Part shown: positions 1 to 7,951 of the stretch, piece after piece
How positions within the stretch are numbered: the first letter of the stretch is position 1
Layout: the number at the start of each line of letters is the position of its first letter
Assembly: GCA_002840785.1 (NCBI GenBank)
Contig: PHCH01000007.1
Location: 1 to 53,624 of the forward strand
Direction of reading: 5' to 3'
DNA: 53,624 nucleotides
DNA from: Betaproteobacteria bacterium HGW-Betaproteobacteria-4
GTDB taxonomy: Bacteria > Pseudomonadota > Gammaproteobacteria > Burkholderiales > Rhodocyclaceae
Notes under the pieces: generated by a model
Seen by the model: the letters and a program-made list of their open reading frames with translations, nothing else
The model's database searches: none
What the model was told of the DNA's origin: nothing
Position numbers and translations under genes: made by a program

Positions 1-60
1 AGGGCAAAGGGTATAGGCCTTTTGGATAAATTGCATGTTGCGCCGCACCAATATTAGAAG

Positions 61-89
61 TTGACTATATAAGTATGCAGTTATACAGT
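61..89 (+). promoter_or_regulatory. Putative sigma-70 promoter overlapped by an ArsR-type operator
   Basis: TTGACT at 61-66 and TACAGT at 84-89 are separated by 17 bp, a plausible -35/-10 pair. The same stretch holds an inverted repeat with nine-base arms, ACTATATAA at 64-72 and TTATACAGT at 81-89 (8 of 9 bases pair), around an 8-bp spacer. An AT-rich palindrome on top of a promoter just before an arsR-like gene is the usual layout for autorepression. Promoter and operator are inferred from sequence only. Confidence 0.5.
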
Positions 90-117
90 GAGTGTTGATC
101 TAAATCAAAAGAACGCT

Positions 118-462
118 ATGGACGAGACATTGCAGGTCTTCGAACAGGTTGCCCATTACTTCGGATTGCTCGCCGATCCGACGCGTTTGCGCATTCTCTC
201 CTGTTTGTGTTCCGAAGAGCGACCGGTCCATGAGGTGGTCGAGAAGATCGGTCTGACCCAGGCCAATATCTCGCGGCATCTCAACATTCTCTACCGGGCC
301 GGGGTGGTCGAGCGGCGGCGGGAGGGCAACACCGTTTTCTATCGGGTCATCGATCCGAATTTCGTCGACATCTGCCGGACGGTCAGCATCTCGGTGGCAA
401 GCCGCGATCTGGGCGACGAACTGGGGGTGGCGCCGGTGAGTTGCAGTAATGACATCAAATGA
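118..462 (+). CDS. ArsR/SmtB-family (BigR/SqrR/SoxR-like) redox regulator of the sox cluster
   Basis: A small winged-helix repressor of 114 aa from ATG118; an in-frame GTG at 88 would give 124 aa. I prefer ATG118 because the likely promoter ends at 89. The wHTH runs from the LADPTRLRIL motif through a recognition helix with QANISRHLNIL to the wing GNTVFYRV. Cysteines lie in LSCLCSEE and DICRTV, the two positions used by persulfide/disulfide-sensing members such as SqrR and BigR; metal-site residues of classical ArsR are not apparent. It sits 19 bp before soxC on the same strand, so it probably co-transcribes with the sox genes and represses them until sulfane sulfur is present. Family assignment is firm; the sensing mechanism is inferred from the cysteines and context. 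Confidence 0.85.
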   Translation: MDETLQVFEQVAHYFGLLADPTRLRILSCLCSEERPVHEVVEKIGLTQANISRHLNILYRAGVVERRREGNTVFYRVIDPNFVDICRTVSISVASRDLGDELGVAPVSCSNDIK

Positions 463-481
463 GCGGAGGGGATTTATCCAA

Positions 482-1828
482 ATGAGTGAAATCGACAAAC
501 AGCCGGGGCGTCTGCGTCCCGCGCCGGAAAACTTCCTGTCGGAAGAGCAGGTCAAGGCGGTTGGCAGCGGTCGGCGCGATTTTCTGCGCAAGAGCTTCCT
601 CGCCGCCGGGGCTGCGCTGGCAGCGCCGATCGCGGCCCGGGCCGGCGAGGGCGACAGCAACATCCTGCAAAACCCGCCATGGACGACCTCGCTCGGCCTG
701 CCGGTGGCGACCAACCCGTATGGCATGCCGTCGAAGTACGAAAGCCAGTTGCTGCGCCGTGAATCGCCGGGTCTGGCCCGGGTTGGCGGTGCCTCGGTGT
801 CGTTCGCGCCGCTGCAGGGTCTGTTCGGCATCATCACGCCGTCCGGCCTGCATTTCGAGCGCCATCATCAGGGCTGGCACGACATCGATCCGTCCAAGCA
901 TCGCCTGATGGTCAATGGTTCGGATGATTCACTGCTCAAGAAGGCCAAGGTTTATACGCTCGACGAACTCATGCGCCTGCCCTCGGTGTCGCGCATCCAT
1001 TTCATCGAATGCGGTGCCAATACGGGTCTGGAGTGGGGCAACGTCGCCGTGCCGACCGTGCAATACACGCACGGCATGCTCTCCTGTTCCGAATTCACCG
1101 GCGTGCCGCTCAAGCTGCTGCTCGAAGATTGCGGCGTCGATTACAAGAAGGCCCGCTACGTGCTGGCCGAGGGCGCCGATGGCTCCTCGATGACGCGCAC
1201 CATTCCGATGGAAATGGTCGAATCGGGCGAAGTCTTCGTTGCCTACGGCCAGAACGGCGAAATGCTGCGGCCGGAAAACGGTTACCCGCTGCGTCTTGTC
1301 GTGCCGGGTGTGCAGGGCGTGTCGTGGGTCAAGTGGCTGCGTCGCATCGAAGTCGGTGACAAGCCTTACGCGACCAAGGACGAGGCCGTGCATTACATCG
1401 ACCTTCTGCCGAACGGCCTGCATCGCCAGTACAGCTCGATCCAGGAAGCCAAGTCGGTGATCACCACCCCGTCCGGCGGCCAGACGCTGCTCGACAAGGG
1501 CTTTTACAACGTTTCCGGCCTGGCCTGGTCGGGGCGCGGCAAGATCAAGCAGGTCGATGTCTCCTTCGATGGCGGCGTCAACTGGCAGACGGCCCGTCTC
1601 GAAGGACCGATTCAGAACAAGGCGCTGACCCGCTTCAACACCAATTGGGTGTGGGACGGCTCGCCGGCCATCCTGCAGTCGCGGGCCATCGACGAGACCG
1701 GTTTCGTCCAGCCGAGCTACGGCCAACTGCGCGCGGTGCGCGGTACCAAGTCGATTTATCACAACAACGCCATCCAGTCCTGGAAAGTGGTTGAAAGCGG
1801 GGAGGTCAGCAATGTTCAGGTTCTCTAA
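482..1828 (+). CDS. soxC: SoxC, sulfane dehydrogenase molybdopterin subunit
   Basis: Molybdenum-cofactor subunit of the SoxCD sulfane dehydrogenase, which oxidises the sulfane sulfur on SoxY in the periplasm. The 448-aa protein has a Tat signal (RRDFLRKSF near residues 31-39, then an Ala-rich core ending ARA), the sulfite-oxidase-fold molybdopterin domain with the candidate Mo-ligand cysteine in FIECGANTG (about residue 177), and a C-terminal dimerisation domain. An ATG 33 bp upstream is in frame, but ATG482 is preceded by a GGAGGGG ribosome-binding site. The stop overlaps the start of soxD by 17 nt, indicating translational coupling of the two subunits. Confidence 0.96.
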   Translation: MSEIDKQPGRLRPAPENFLSEEQVKAVGSGRRDFLRKSFLAAGAALAAPIAARAGEGDSNILQNPPWTTSLGLPVATNPYGMPSKYESQLLRRESPGLARVGGASVSFAPLQGLFGIITPSGLHFERHHQGWHDIDPSKHRLMVNGSDDSLLKKAKVYTLDELMRLPSVSRIHFIECGANTGLEWGNVAVPTVQYTHGMLSCSEFTGVPLKLLLEDCGVDYKKARYVLAEGADGSSMTRTIPMEMVESGEVFVAYGQNGEMLRPENGYPLRLVVPGVQGVSWVKWLRRIEVGDKPYATKDEAVHYIDLLPNGLHRQYSSIQEAKSVITTPSGGQTLLDKGFYNVSGLAWSGRGKIKQVDVSFDGGVNWQTARLEGPIQNKALTRFNTNWVWDGSPAILQSRAIDETGFVQPSYGQLRAVRGTKSIYHNNAIQSWKVVESGEVSNVQVL

Positions 1829-2858
1829 ACCGCTTTTCGTTTTTGCCCTTTTTTCCGCGTCGACCGTAGCAATCGCCTTCGAGAACTACAGCGGCGTCGG
1901 CCGGCCGGCCACCCCGGCCGAAGTGAAGGCCTGGGACATCGACGTGCGTCCGGACTTCAAGGGCCTGCCCAAGGGATCGGGCAATGTCGAGCGCGGCAAT
2001 GAGCTGTTCGAGGAAAAGTGCGCTTCCTGCCATGGTTCCTTCGGCGAGTCGAACGAAGTCTTCACGCCGCTGGCCGGCGGCACGACCAAGGACGACATCA
2101 AGAACGGCCGGGTCAAGGGCCTGTCCTCCGGCGAACTGCCGCAGCGCACGACCTTCACCAAGGTGGCGACGATTTCGACGGTCTTCGACTACATCCAGCG
2201 CGCCATGCCCTGGACGGCGCCGAAGTCGCTGAAGCCGGACGAAGTTTTCGCCATCCTGGCCTACCTGCTCAACCTGCAGGAAATCGTCCCGTCCGACTTC
2301 GTGCTGTCCGACCAGAACATCGGCGAAGTCCAGAAACTGCTGCCCAACCGCAACGGCATGACCACCGACCACGGCCTGTGGCCAGGCGCGCCGGCCAAGA
2401 AGGGCGGCATCGGCAACGGTGGCAAGCCGGATACGGCGAACAAGGCGTGCATGAAGAACTGCAAGCCGGACGTGCTGATCGGCTCGACCCTGCCCGAGTA
2501 CGCCCGGACGGCGCACGGTGAACTGCGCGATCAGAACCGTTCGTTCGGTCCGGTCCGCGGCACCCAGACGCTGGGTCCCGAGGCTGCCAAGAAGGCGGCC
2601 GATGCCGGCACGCTGGAGCTGGCGACGAAGAGTGGCTGCATGGCCTGTCACGGCATCAAGAGCAAGATCGTCGGCCCCGGCTACAACGAAGTGGTGGCCC
2701 GCTACAAGGATCAGACCGATGCCGAATCGCGTCTGATTGCCAAGGTCAAGGCTGGCGGGCAGGGCGTCTGGGGTTCGATCCCGATGCCGCCGAACGCGCA
2801 TGTCAAGGACGAGGATCTGAAGACCCTGGTCCAGTGGATTCTGTCAGGCTCAAAGTAA
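1812..2858 (+). CDS. soxD: SoxD, diheme cytochrome c subunit of sulfane dehydrogenase
   Basis: Electron-accepting partner of SoxC; 348 aa with a Sec-type signal peptide. Two CXXCH haem sites are visible, CASCH (C70, C73, H74) and CMACH (C276, C279, H280), in the arrangement of full-length diheme SoxD. ATG1812 is chosen because GGGGAGG lies 7-13 nt upstream and the alternative TTG1791 has none. The signal peptide (about residues 8-21) is encoded by a copy of the window's dispersed 40-bp motif. It ends 25 nt before soxY. Confidence 0.95.
   Translation: MFRFSKPLFVFALFSASTVAIAFENYSGVGRPATPAEVKAWDIDVRPDFKGLPKGSGNVERGNELFEEKCASCHGSFGESNEVFTPLAGGTTKDDIKNGRVKGLSSGELPQRTTFTKVATISTVFDYIQRAMPWTAPKSLKPDEVFAILAYLLNLQEIVPSDFVLSDQNIGEVQKLLPNRNGMTTDHGLWPGAPAKKGGIGNGGKPDTANKACMKNCKPDVLIGSTLPEYARTAHGELRDQNRSFGPVRGTQTLGPEAAKKAADAGTLELATKSGCMACHGIKSKIVGPGYNEVVARYKDQTDAESRLIAKVKAGGQGVWGSIPMPPNAHVKDEDLKTLVQWILSGSK
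1834..1873 (+). repeat. Dispersed 40-bp motif, copy 1 (inside soxD)
   Basis: T-rich left half with TTTTTTCC, then a core reading GTCGACCGTAGCAAT, about four substitutions from the window consensus core. It forms the hydrophobic part of the SoxD signal peptide, so the element is translated. Confidence 0.85.
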
Positions 2859-2883
2859 TTTCAATTTTTACAGAGGAGAAGTC

Positions 2884-3351
2884 ATGAACAATCAACGTCG
2901 CAATGTACTGAAGGCCGGGTCGGGCGCAGCCCTGATGGGCATGCTCGCCGCCGCCGGCATCATCACCCCGGGCATGGCCCTGGCCGAATGGAACAAGGCT
3001 GCCTTTGACGCCAAGAGCATGGCCGATACGCTCAAGGCGCTTGGTGCCGAAGGCCCGGCCGACAGCAAGGACGTCCAGGTGACCGGCCCGGACATCGCTG
3101 AAAACGGTGCCGTCGTGCCGGTCGGTGTCGGTACCACCCTGCCCAACGTGACCATGGTCGCCATTCTCATCGAGAAGAATCCGAACGCCCTGGCGGCAGC
3201 CTTTACGCTGCCGGCAGGTACCCAGCCGAACGTCCAGACCCGGGTCAAGATGGGCCAGACCTCCAACGTCTACGCGCTGGTCAAGTCGGATGGCAAGTTC
3301 TTCATGGCGACCAAGGAAATCAAGGTCACCCTGGGCGGCTGCGGCGGCTAA
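2884..3351 (+). CDS. soxY: SoxY, sulfur-compound carrier subunit
   Basis: Carrier subunit of SoxYZ, holding thiosulfate-derived sulfur on a C-terminal cysteine. The 155-aa product has a twin-Arg-type leader (RRNVLKAGSGAAL, then a hydrophobic run ending MALA) and ends in GGCGG, the swinging-arm motif with the single substrate cysteine. GAGGAGAAG precedes ATG2884. Unusually for the pair, soxZ does not follow directly: a structured gap of about 150 bp separates them. Confidence 0.96.
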   Translation: MNNQRRNVLKAGSGAALMGMLAAAGIITPGMALAEWNKAAFDAKSMADTLKALGAEGPADSKDVQVTGPDIAENGAVVPVGVGTTLPNVTMVAILIEKNPNALAAAFTLPAGTQPNVQTRVKMGQTSNVYALVKSDGKFFMATKEIKVTLGGCGG

Positions 3352-3471
3352 AACGGGTTCGAAGCTACTGCGCTCGACATGACTTCGTTGCGCTTGCTCG
3401 CCGTGCAGATTGCACTGTCTCGCAACCGCGCCTCGTCCTGCCATCGCTCGCAACGCTTCACATCCCGTTTT
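3350..3471. repeat. Imperfect long palindrome between soxY and soxZ
   Basis: Arms AAAACGGG at 3350-3357 and CCCGTTTT at 3464-3471 are exact complements, and pairing continues with GAAGC/GCTTC and TGCG/CGCA further in. Near the centre a small hairpin GTGCA-gat-TGCAC is visible. The left arm begins on the soxY stop codon. It could be a REP/ERIC-like unit or an mRNA structure controlling soxYZ stoichiometry; I cannot assign a known family. Confidence 0.55.
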
Positions 3472-3500
3472 GATACTTACTGAATTTAGGAGATAGAAAC

Positions 3501-3812
3501 ATGGGCAATCCAATGAAAATCCGCGCCGCCAACAAGGACGGCGTTACCGAAGTCAAAGCACTGATCAGCCACGACATGGAAACCGGCCAGCGCAAGGATT
3601 CGAATGGCGCGGTCATTCCGGCGCACTTCATTATCGAACTGGTCGCCAAGCACAACGACAAGGTGGTTTTGTCGTCCGAGTTTGGCACGGCGATTTCGAA
3701 GAATCCGTATCTTGCGTTCAAGTTCAACGGCGGCGCCAAGGGCGACAAGATTTCGCTGAGCTGGAAGGACAACAAGGGCGACACCCGCACCGACGAAGCG
3801 ACGATTAGCTGA
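3501..3812 (+). CDS. soxZ: SoxZ, sulfur-compound chelating partner of SoxY
   Basis: The 103-aa immunoglobulin-like partner of SoxY in the SoxYZ heterodimer; it has no signal peptide, as expected because it is exported with SoxY. Recognisable segments are MKIRAANKDGVTEVKALISH near the N-terminus and an immunoglobulin-like strand with LSWKDNKGD near the C-terminus. AGGAGATAG lies before ATG3501. Length is normal for the family. Confidence 0.95.
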   Translation: MGNPMKIRAANKDGVTEVKALISHDMETGQRKDSNGAVIPAHFIIELVAKHNDKVVLSSEFGTAISKNPYLAFKFNGGAKGDKISLSWKDNKGDTRTDEATIS

Positions 3813-3903
3813 TTGCTGCGGCAATGCGTCAGTTCTCGAACATGAGCGGCCGGCATGCGTGTCGCTCATGTTCACGGTTTCAAATGAATCCCACGGAGGA
3901 GTA

Positions 3904-4722
3904 ATGAGAAATAGAACCGCTCAATTCGTCATGGCGGCGGGCATGATTGCCCTGAACGTCACGACCTGGTCTCCATCGGCCCTGGCTGATGCGGCGACCG
4001 ACGAAATTGCCAAGTACCGCGAAATGCTGGCCGATGGAAATCCGTCGGAACTGGTTGCCGCACAAGGCGAAGAATTGTGGAAGGTCAAACGCGGCACGAA
4101 GAATGCCACGCTGGAACAATGTGACCTCGGCCTTGGCCCGGGCGTGATCAAGGGGGCTGCTGCCCAGTTGCCGCGTTATTTCAAGGACACCGGTCGCGTA
4201 CAGGACCTCGAAACCCGCCTGATGACCTGCATGGAAACCCTGCAGGGCATCGACACCAAAGAGCTCAACAAGACAAAGTGGGGCAAGGGGGAAATGGAAA
4301 AGATGGAAGCCCTGGTGGCTTACATCGTGACCGAATCCAACGGCCACAAGATCAATGTCGATATGCGTCCGGCCCAGATGAAAAAGATGTACGAACTGGG
4401 CAAGATGGCCTTCTTCTATCGCGGTGGCGCCATGGATTTCTCCTGTGCCACCTGCCACGGTCAACCCGATAAACGGATCCGTTTGCAGGACCTGCCCGAT
4501 CTGCGCGAGCACAAGGGTGCCGCGGCCGGTTGGGGAAGCTGGCCGGCCTACCGCGTTTCGAACGGGCAGTTCTGGACCATGCAGCACCGCCTGAACGATT
4601 GCTATCGCCAGCAACGGTTCCCGGAGCCCATTTACGGTTCCGATGTGACGATTGCGTTGTCGGTTTATCTGGCAGCGAATGGCAATGGCGGTCCGGTCTT
4701 GACGCCGGGCTTGAAGCGCTAA
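3904..4722 (+). CDS. soxA: SoxA, L-cysteine S-thiosulfotransferase subunit (monohaem type)
   Basis: Catalytic subunit of SoxAX, which conjugates thiosulfate to the SoxY cysteine in the periplasm. The 272-aa product has a Sec signal peptide ending SALADA, one haem motif CATCH (C181, C184, H185) and the active-site cysteine in NDCYRQQRF (C233), which ligates haem as a persulfide. The N-terminal haem of diheme SoxA is replaced by a cysteine pair (C73 and C109) that probably forms a disulfide, as in monohaem SoxA types. ATG3904 is preceded by GGAGGA; an upstream in-frame GTG lacks a site. It ends 10 nt before soxX. Confidence 0.95.
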   Translation: MRNRTAQFVMAAGMIALNVTTWSPSALADAATDEIAKYREMLADGNPSELVAAQGEELWKVKRGTKNATLEQCDLGLGPGVIKGAAAQLPRYFKDTGRVQDLETRLMTCMETLQGIDTKELNKTKWGKGEMEKMEALVAYIVTESNGHKINVDMRPAQMKKMYELGKMAFFYRGGAMDFSCATCHGQPDKRIRLQDLPDLREHKGAAAGWGSWPAYRVSNGQFWTMQHRLNDCYRQQRFPEPIYGSDVTIALSVYLAANGNGGPVLTPGLKR

Positions 4723-4732
4723 GGAGGCGAGC

Positions 4733-5289
4733 ATGAAAAAGATGATCACGATTGCTGCCATCCTGGCAGTTACCCCATGGATGCCTCCTTCCGCACCAAA
4801 GGCATCGTCGACAAGTACCGCATGTATCAACTGGACTTCCAGAAAACCTGTTCGCAGGACAAGGATCCGTCCGCCAAGGTGATGCAGGCGATCGAGGCCG
4901 AGCAACTGAAAACCGTTCGCTATCCGGCGGATGGCAAGTATTTTGGTGACTGGAAACAAGGCGAAAAGATCGCCACCAGTGGCAAGGGGCTGACCTGGAC
5001 AGACAAGACGCCGCACAACAATGGCGGCGGTTGTTATAACTGCCACCAGATGAGCCACCATGAAATTGCCTACGGAACCATAGGCACGAGCCTGCTCGAG
5101 TACGGCAAGCTGCGCGGAAATAGCGAGGAAGTGGTCAAGTACACCTGGGGCAAGATCTATAACGCCAAGGCTTTCAACGCCTGCAGCCGCATGCCGCGAA
5201 ATGGCGATGCCGAAATCCTGACCGAGCAGCAGATGAAGCACCTGATGGCTTATCTGTTCGATCCGAACTCGCCGGTCAACAAAAAGTAA
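4733..5289 (+). CDS. soxX: SoxX, monohaem cytochrome c subunit of SoxAX, with a frameshift in the signal peptide
   Basis: Electron-accepting partner of SoxA. AAGGAGG precedes ATG4733, which opens a clear signal peptide (MKKMITIAAILAVTP), but that frame is not the frame of the mature protein, which starts at about 4777 with DASFRTKGIVDKY. The frames meet at a run of four C at 4773-4776; one extra C would join them. The mature part is intact: haem motif CYNCH and the candidate axial Met in SRMPRNG near the C-terminus. Translation from ATG4777 alone would give a 170-aa protein with no export signal. A homopolymer sequence error is the simplest explanation; a real lesion would disable SoxAX. Confidence 0.88.
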
Positions 5290-5303
5290 CTTGCGTGATT
5301 TGA

Positions 5304-5335
5304 CCCGGCGCGGGAAACCCGCCGGGCCTTTTTTT
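5304..5335 (+). terminator. Rho-independent terminator after soxX
   Basis: A GC-rich stem (CCCGGCG…CGCCGGG with an AAA-centred loop) is followed by seven T residues. It separates soxX from soxB, so soxB is either read through or has its own promoter in the 110 bp before it. Confidence 0.8.
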
Positions 5336-5444
5336 GGCCGCACTTGCTGCCGTATTTATCGTCCGGCTTGCACAGGATTCTGTATTGATGGTTGAGCCGA
5401 CATCGATGTCGGGTTGGCCGAAACTTCGTTTTCAAGGAATAAAC

Positions 5445-7166
5445 ATGAGCATGAATCGTCGTGAATTTCTTCAGGTCATGGCTGTCGCCGCGGCCGGCGG
5501 CATGTCCCTGCACAGCGAGTTCGCGCTGGCCGAAAAGGGCGCCGCCAAACTGTACGACCTGCCCAAGTTCGGCAACGTCAGCCTGCTGCACATCACTGAC
5601 TGTCATGCCCAGCTGCTGCCGATCTATTTCCGCGAGCCGAACGTCAATCTCGGCTTTGGCGACCAGTTCGGCAAGGTGCCGCACCTGGTCGGCGCCAACC
5701 TGCTCAAGCATTTCGGCTTCAAGCCGAACAGCATCGAGGCGCATGCCTACACCTACCTGAATTTCGAAAAAGCCGCCGAGACCTACGGCAAGGTCGGCGG
5801 CTTCGCCCATCTGGCGACGCTCGTCAAGCGCATGAAGGCCAGTCGCCCGGGCGCTTTGCTGCTCGACGGCGGCGATACCTGGCAGGGTTCCGGCACGGCG
5901 CTGTGGACCAACGCCCAGGACATGGTCGATGCCTGCAAGGCGCTTGGCGTCAATATCATGACCATGCACTGGGAATCGACCGTCGGCGAGGCGCGGCTCA
6001 AGGAAATCGAGGAAAAGGATTTCGCCGGGCAGATCGACATCGTCGCCCAGAACGTCAAGACCAACGACTTTGGCGACCCGGTCTTCAAGCCCTTCGTCAT
6101 GAAGAAGATGAACGGTGTGCCGGTTGCCATCATCGGCCAGGCCTTCCCCTACACGCCGATCGCCAATCCGCGCTGGCAAGTGCCGAACTGGAGCTACGGC
6201 ATCCAGGAAGAAAACATGCAGAAGACCGTCGACGAAGCCCGTGCGGCTGGCGCGCAGGTCGTTGTCGTCCTCTCGCACAACGGCATGGACGTCGACCTCA
6301 AGATGGCGTCGCGCATCAAGGGTGTCGACGCCATCCTCGGCGGCCACACCCACGACGGCATGCCGGCCCCGGTCGTCGTCAAGAATGCCGGCGGCCAGAC
6401 GCTGGTCACCAATGCCGGCTCCAACGGCAAGTACCTCGGCGTGCTCGATTTCGACGTCAGGAACGGCAAGATCGCCGACTTCCGTTACAAGCTGCTGCCC
6501 GTCTTTGCCAACCTGCTGCCGGCCGACAAGGACATGCAGACGCTGATCGACAAGGCGCGCGCCCCGTACCTGTCCAAACTCAACGAGAAACTGGCGGTCA
6601 GCGAGGGGCTGCTTTACCGTCGCGGCAACTTCAACGGCACCTTCGATCAGGTCATCCTCGACGCGCTGATGAAGGTCAAGGACGCCGAAATCGCCTTCTC
6701 GCCCGGCTTCCGCTGGGGCACCTCGCTGCTGCCGGGGCAACCGATCCTGATGGAACACGTGCTCGACCAGACGGCGATCACCTACCCATGGACGACGGTC
6801 AGCAACATGAGCGGCGAGATGATCAAGACCGTCCTCGAGGATGTCTGCGACAACCTGTTCAATCCCGATCCGTACTACCAGCAGGGCGGCGACATGGTGC
6901 GCGTCGGCGGCCTGCAATGGACCTGCGATCCGACCGCCAAGATGGGCAACCGCATCCAGAACATGATGCTCAAGGGCAAGCTCATCGACCCGGCCAAAAA
7001 CTACAAGGTGGCAGGCTGGGCGCCGGTTTCGGAAGAGGCCAAGAATGCCGGTGAACCGATCTGGGATGTTGTGGCAAAATATCTGCGTGACATAAAGACC
7101 GTCAAGCCGGTCAATCTCAACCTGCCGACGCTCAAGGCGGCGGCCAACAATCCGGGGATCGCCTGA
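5445..7166 (+). CDS. soxB: SoxB, S-sulfosulfanyl-L-cysteine sulfohydrolase
   Basis: Di-manganese hydrolase that releases sulfate from SoxY-bound thiosulfate. The 573-aa protein begins with a Tat leader (MNRREFLQVMAVAAAGG) and carries the 5'-nucleotidase/metallophosphatase motifs LLHITDCHAQ, LLDGGDTWQGS, a His-containing HWE segment in place of NHE, and GGHTHDG; a C-terminal nucleotidase-type domain follows. ATG5445 has AAGGA upstream and gives the leader its proper position, whereas a longer in-frame start at 5334 overlaps the terminator. The stop overlaps the next start as TGATG, so the rhodanese gene is translationally coupled. Confidence 0.96.
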   Translation: MSMNRREFLQVMAVAAAGGMSLHSEFALAEKGAAKLYDLPKFGNVSLLHITDCHAQLLPIYFREPNVNLGFGDQFGKVPHLVGANLLKHFGFKPNSIEAHAYTYLNFEKAAETYGKVGGFAHLATLVKRMKASRPGALLLDGGDTWQGSGTALWTNAQDMVDACKALGVNIMTMHWESTVGEARLKEIEEKDFAGQIDIVAQNVKTNDFGDPVFKPFVMKKMNGVPVAIIGQAFPYTPIANPRWQVPNWSYGIQEENMQKTVDEARAAGAQVVVVLSHNGMDVDLKMASRIKGVDAILGGHTHDGMPAPVVVKNAGGQTLVTNAGSNGKYLGVLDFDVRNGKIADFRYKLLPVFANLLPADKDMQTLIDKARAPYLSKLNEKLAVSEGLLYRRGNFNGTFDQVILDALMKVKDAEIAFSPGFRWGTSLLPGQPILMEHVLDQTAITYPWTTVSNMSGEMIKTVLEDVCDNLFNPDPYYQQGGDMVRVGGLQWTCDPTAKMGNRIQNMMLKGKLIDPAKNYKVAGWAPVSEEAKNAGEPIWDVVAKYLRDIKTVKPVNLNLPTLKAAANNPGIA

Positions 7167-7777
7167 TGAAACTCTCGCAGAAGCTCTTTGCTGTAGCCGC
7201 GCTGGCCTTTGCCACGCAAACCTTCGCCGCCGACTGGGCGCCGGGTAGCACCGACTGGGACAAGCTGCCCGACGCCAAGAAATCCAAGGTCGGCCTCTAC
7301 CTGACGCCGCAGCAGGCCTACGACATGAAGCAGGCCAACCCGAAGGGCGTTGCCCTCTTCGACATCCGGACCCGGGCCGAAGCCATGTACGTTGGCTGGC
7401 CGAGCGACGCCGATGCGCTGGTGCCCTACGTCGAGCATCCCGAACTGATGACCGACTGGGACGACAAACGGCACATGTACAAGCTGGAGCCGAATCAGGA
7501 CTTCGTGCCTGAAATCGAGCGTCGGCTAAAAGACATGAGTCTCGGCAAGGATGCCACGATCATCCTCGTCTGCCGCTCCGGCGACCGTAGCTCGAAGGCC
7601 CAGGATCGCCTGCAGGCGGCCGGTTATACCAAGGTCTACGGCATCGCCGAAGGGGTTGAGGGTGACAAGGCCAAGGACGGCCCGAAAGCCGGTCAGCGCG
7701 TGGTCAACGGCTGGAAGAACGCCGGCCTGCCGTGGACCTACAAGCTGGACAAGGCGAAGATGTATTTCCCGCGCTGA
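7166..7777 (+). CDS. Periplasmic rhodanese-like sulfurtransferase of the sox cluster
   Basis: A single rhodanese domain of 203 aa with a Sec signal (ends TFAADW). The active-site loop is CRSGDRSS with cysteine at about residue 136, so it should form a cysteine persulfide. Its position right behind soxB suggests it handles sulfane sulfur or thiosulfate in the periplasm next to SoxYZ. The exact donor and acceptor cannot be read from sequence. A terminator follows 20 nt after the stop. Confidence 0.9.
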   Translation: MKLSQKLFAVAALAFATQTFAADWAPGSTDWDKLPDAKKSKVGLYLTPQQAYDMKQANPKGVALFDIRTRAEAMYVGWPSDADALVPYVEHPELMTDWDDKRHMYKLEPNQDFVPEIERRLKDMSLGKDATIILVCRSGDRSSKAQDRLQAAGYTKVYGIAEGVEGDKAKDGPKAGQRVVNGWKNAGLPWTYKLDKAKMYFPR

Positions 7778-7797
7778 TCGTCGATCGGCATCCAGAG

Positions 7798-7825
7798 AAA
7801 TCCTCGCTGCGGCGGGGATTTTTTT
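7798..7825 (+). terminator. Rho-independent terminator of the sox operon
   Basis: Stem AATCCTCGC / GCGGGGATT (one G-T pair), four-base loop, then seven T. It closes the + strand sox unit before the opposing operon. Confidence 0.85.
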
Positions 7826-7842
7826 CGCCTGCTGACAAGGCG

Positions 7843-7882
7843 ATTTCGATTTTGGCCGTTTTTTCCGGTTGACCGTAGCATT
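7843..7882 (+). repeat. Dispersed 40-bp motif, copy 2 (intergenic, near-consensus)
   Basis: ATTTCGATTTTGGCC, GTTTTTT, then CCGGTTGACCGTAGCA. It differs from copy 6 mainly at one base in the left arm and at the right edge. It lies 17 bp after a terminator, between convergent genes. Confidence 0.92.
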
Positions 7883-7951
7883 CGCTCGGCCGGGCCAGAT
7901 CGTCGGCTTTGTCGTGACCAGCGGAGCCGGATGCGGCCTGGCTTGGCGTCG

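Noticed and set aside
7570-7590. CCGGCGACCGTAGC resembling the motif core in the rhodanese gene
   Set aside because: It is fully explained by the conserved CRSGDRSS active-site codons and has no T-rich left half.
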